Positions 5,871 to 6,254 of a stretch of 6,254 nucleotides of DNA are shown piece after piece (position 1 is the stretch's first letter; every line of letters starts with the position of its first letter). Origin of the DNA: PVC group bacterium (lineage in GTDB: Bacteria > Verrucomicrobiota > Kiritimatiellia > CAIKKV01 > PXCX01). The stretch covers positions 1 to 6,254 of the forward strand of contig PXCX01000082.1 of NCBI GenBank assembly GCA_003565195.1, in the 5' to 3' direction. Below the pieces are notes generated by a model that ran no database searches, had not been told where the DNA came from, and worked only from the letters and a program-made list of their open reading frames with translations. The position numbers and the translations under genes are program-made.

Positions 5871-6254
5871 TTGAAGCCATGGAATGCTAAATTCAGAAAT
5901 TTTGAACAGTATCTGACCACGAGAATCTGTGATCTTGACGATGTGATGGATTTTTCCCGCGCGTTGGAAGATCTGGCGCATGCCGTGATACAGCCCTGGC
6001 GGGCTTTGCCGCTCGATAAATATCCGCAGCCGCCGAATCCGGTTGATACCGGCACCGCGCCCGCCCTTACAATCGGCGAATCCGGGCCGATGATGCGCGC
6101 CTGGCTCTGTGCCTACCTGCCGCTGCCGCGGATCGCAAAACTGTTTGAGCCCAGCACCTGGGGAAACTGGCAGTTACAGCTTGACAGTGATGGACTAAGC
6201 GATATTTATGTTGACGGCAGATGCCTGCACCGCCGCCTGTTCCTGCACGGTCTG
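5871..6254 (+). CDS. N-terminal 128 residues of a probable glycoside hydrolase (possibly GH38-like), cut by window edge
   Basis: Starting from TTG at 5871, the frame is open for 128 codons to the right edge. No signal peptide is evident: the protein begins MKPWNAKFRNFEQYL and continues with an amphipathic, Leu/Asp-rich segment to about residue 45. A Pro-rich linker (YPQPPNP, 51-57) leads to TIGESGP (67-73). The following RAWLCAYLPLPR, WGNWQLQLDSDG and DIYVDGRCLHRRLF (77-124) read as strands of a beta-sandwich resembling the substrate-covering front domain of bacterial GH38 alpha-mannosidases and other large glycosidases, where a phrase like VYVDGxP is common. No catalytic residue lies inside the window, so the family is a guess from pattern. 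A strong AAGGAG precedes the start, and the palindrome at 5815 suggests regulation. It is divergent from the sulfatase across 430 bases, which supports a joint role in glycan breakdown. The minus-strand frame opposite it is a shadow. That a gene is present is well supported; its function is not. Confidence 0.55.
   Translation, partial: MKPWNAKFRNFEQYLTTRICDLDDVMDFSRALEDLAHAVIQPWRALPLDKYPQPPNPVDTGTAPALTIGESGPMMRAWLCAYLPLPRIAKLFEPSTWGNWQLQLDSDGLSDIYVDGRCLHRRLFLHGL

Noticed and set aside
5762..6055. Leftward 97-codon open frame near the right edge.
   Set aside because: It is antisense to the rightward TTG-start gene, which has a full AAGGAG site and a longer frame open to the edge.
1..6254. CRISPR arrays, tRNA or rRNA genes, insertion sequences, attachment sites and toxin-antitoxin or defence genes.
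   Set aside because: No regularly spaced repeats, cloverleaf-like sequence, transposase motifs or terminal inverted repeats were seen on either strand.

Overview
The window (about 54% GC by eye) most resembles a Gram-negative bacterium of the Planctomycetota, Verrucomicrobiota, Kiritimatiellota or Lentisphaerota type. The basis is the gene mix: a type I sulfatase without a signal peptide, a ceramidase-like metallohydrolase of the short form common in those phyla, a DegT-family aminotransferase, and an outer-membrane lipoprotein-sorting-like protein that implies a double-membrane envelope. No ribosomal, tRNA, phage, transposon or CRISPR sequence was seen, so taxonomy remains inference.

Layout. 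Positions 1-3055 hold a compact leftward three-gene unit: an aminotransferase (1760-3055), a ceramidase-like protein (378-1763, sharing a 4-base ATGA overlap with it) and the start of a LolA-like exported protein (1-361, 16 bases further on, running off the left edge). A good extended -10 promoter (3122-3150) sits about 70 bases before the first start codon. Back-to-back with it, a second promoter-like sequence (3179-3207) faces right toward a Nudix-type hydrolase (3327-3947). The Nudix gene converges on a leftward sulfatase (4058-5440) across a 110-base spacer with no convincing terminator. Upstream of the sulfatase is a 430-base gap (5441-5870). It holds a leftward terminator-like hairpin, a perfect TTGACA promoter candidate facing right, and a small perfect palindrome. 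The gap ends at the strong ribosome binding site of a rightward gene with a TTG start (5871 to the edge), whose N-terminus looks like the sugar-binding front end of a large glycoside hydrolase, possibly GH38-like.

How the genes may work together (inference). The right half (sulfatase divergent from a putative glycosidase) looks like a small locus for sulfated glycan or glycoconjugate breakdown. The left operon tightly couples a PLP aminotransferase with a zinc-hydrolase-fold protein that lacks the usual ceramidase nucleophile, followed by an envelope lipoprotein-handling protein. This could be an amino-sugar, aminocyclitol or lipid-modification module. None of these substrates can be read from the sequence.

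The main oddities are a sulfatase whose formylglycine cysteine is intact while three surrounding active-site positions appear substituted, a ceramidase fold with Asn at the nucleophile position, a Nudix box with a short insertion, and a possible transcription attenuator before the sulfatase. No clearly new multi-gene system is demonstrated.
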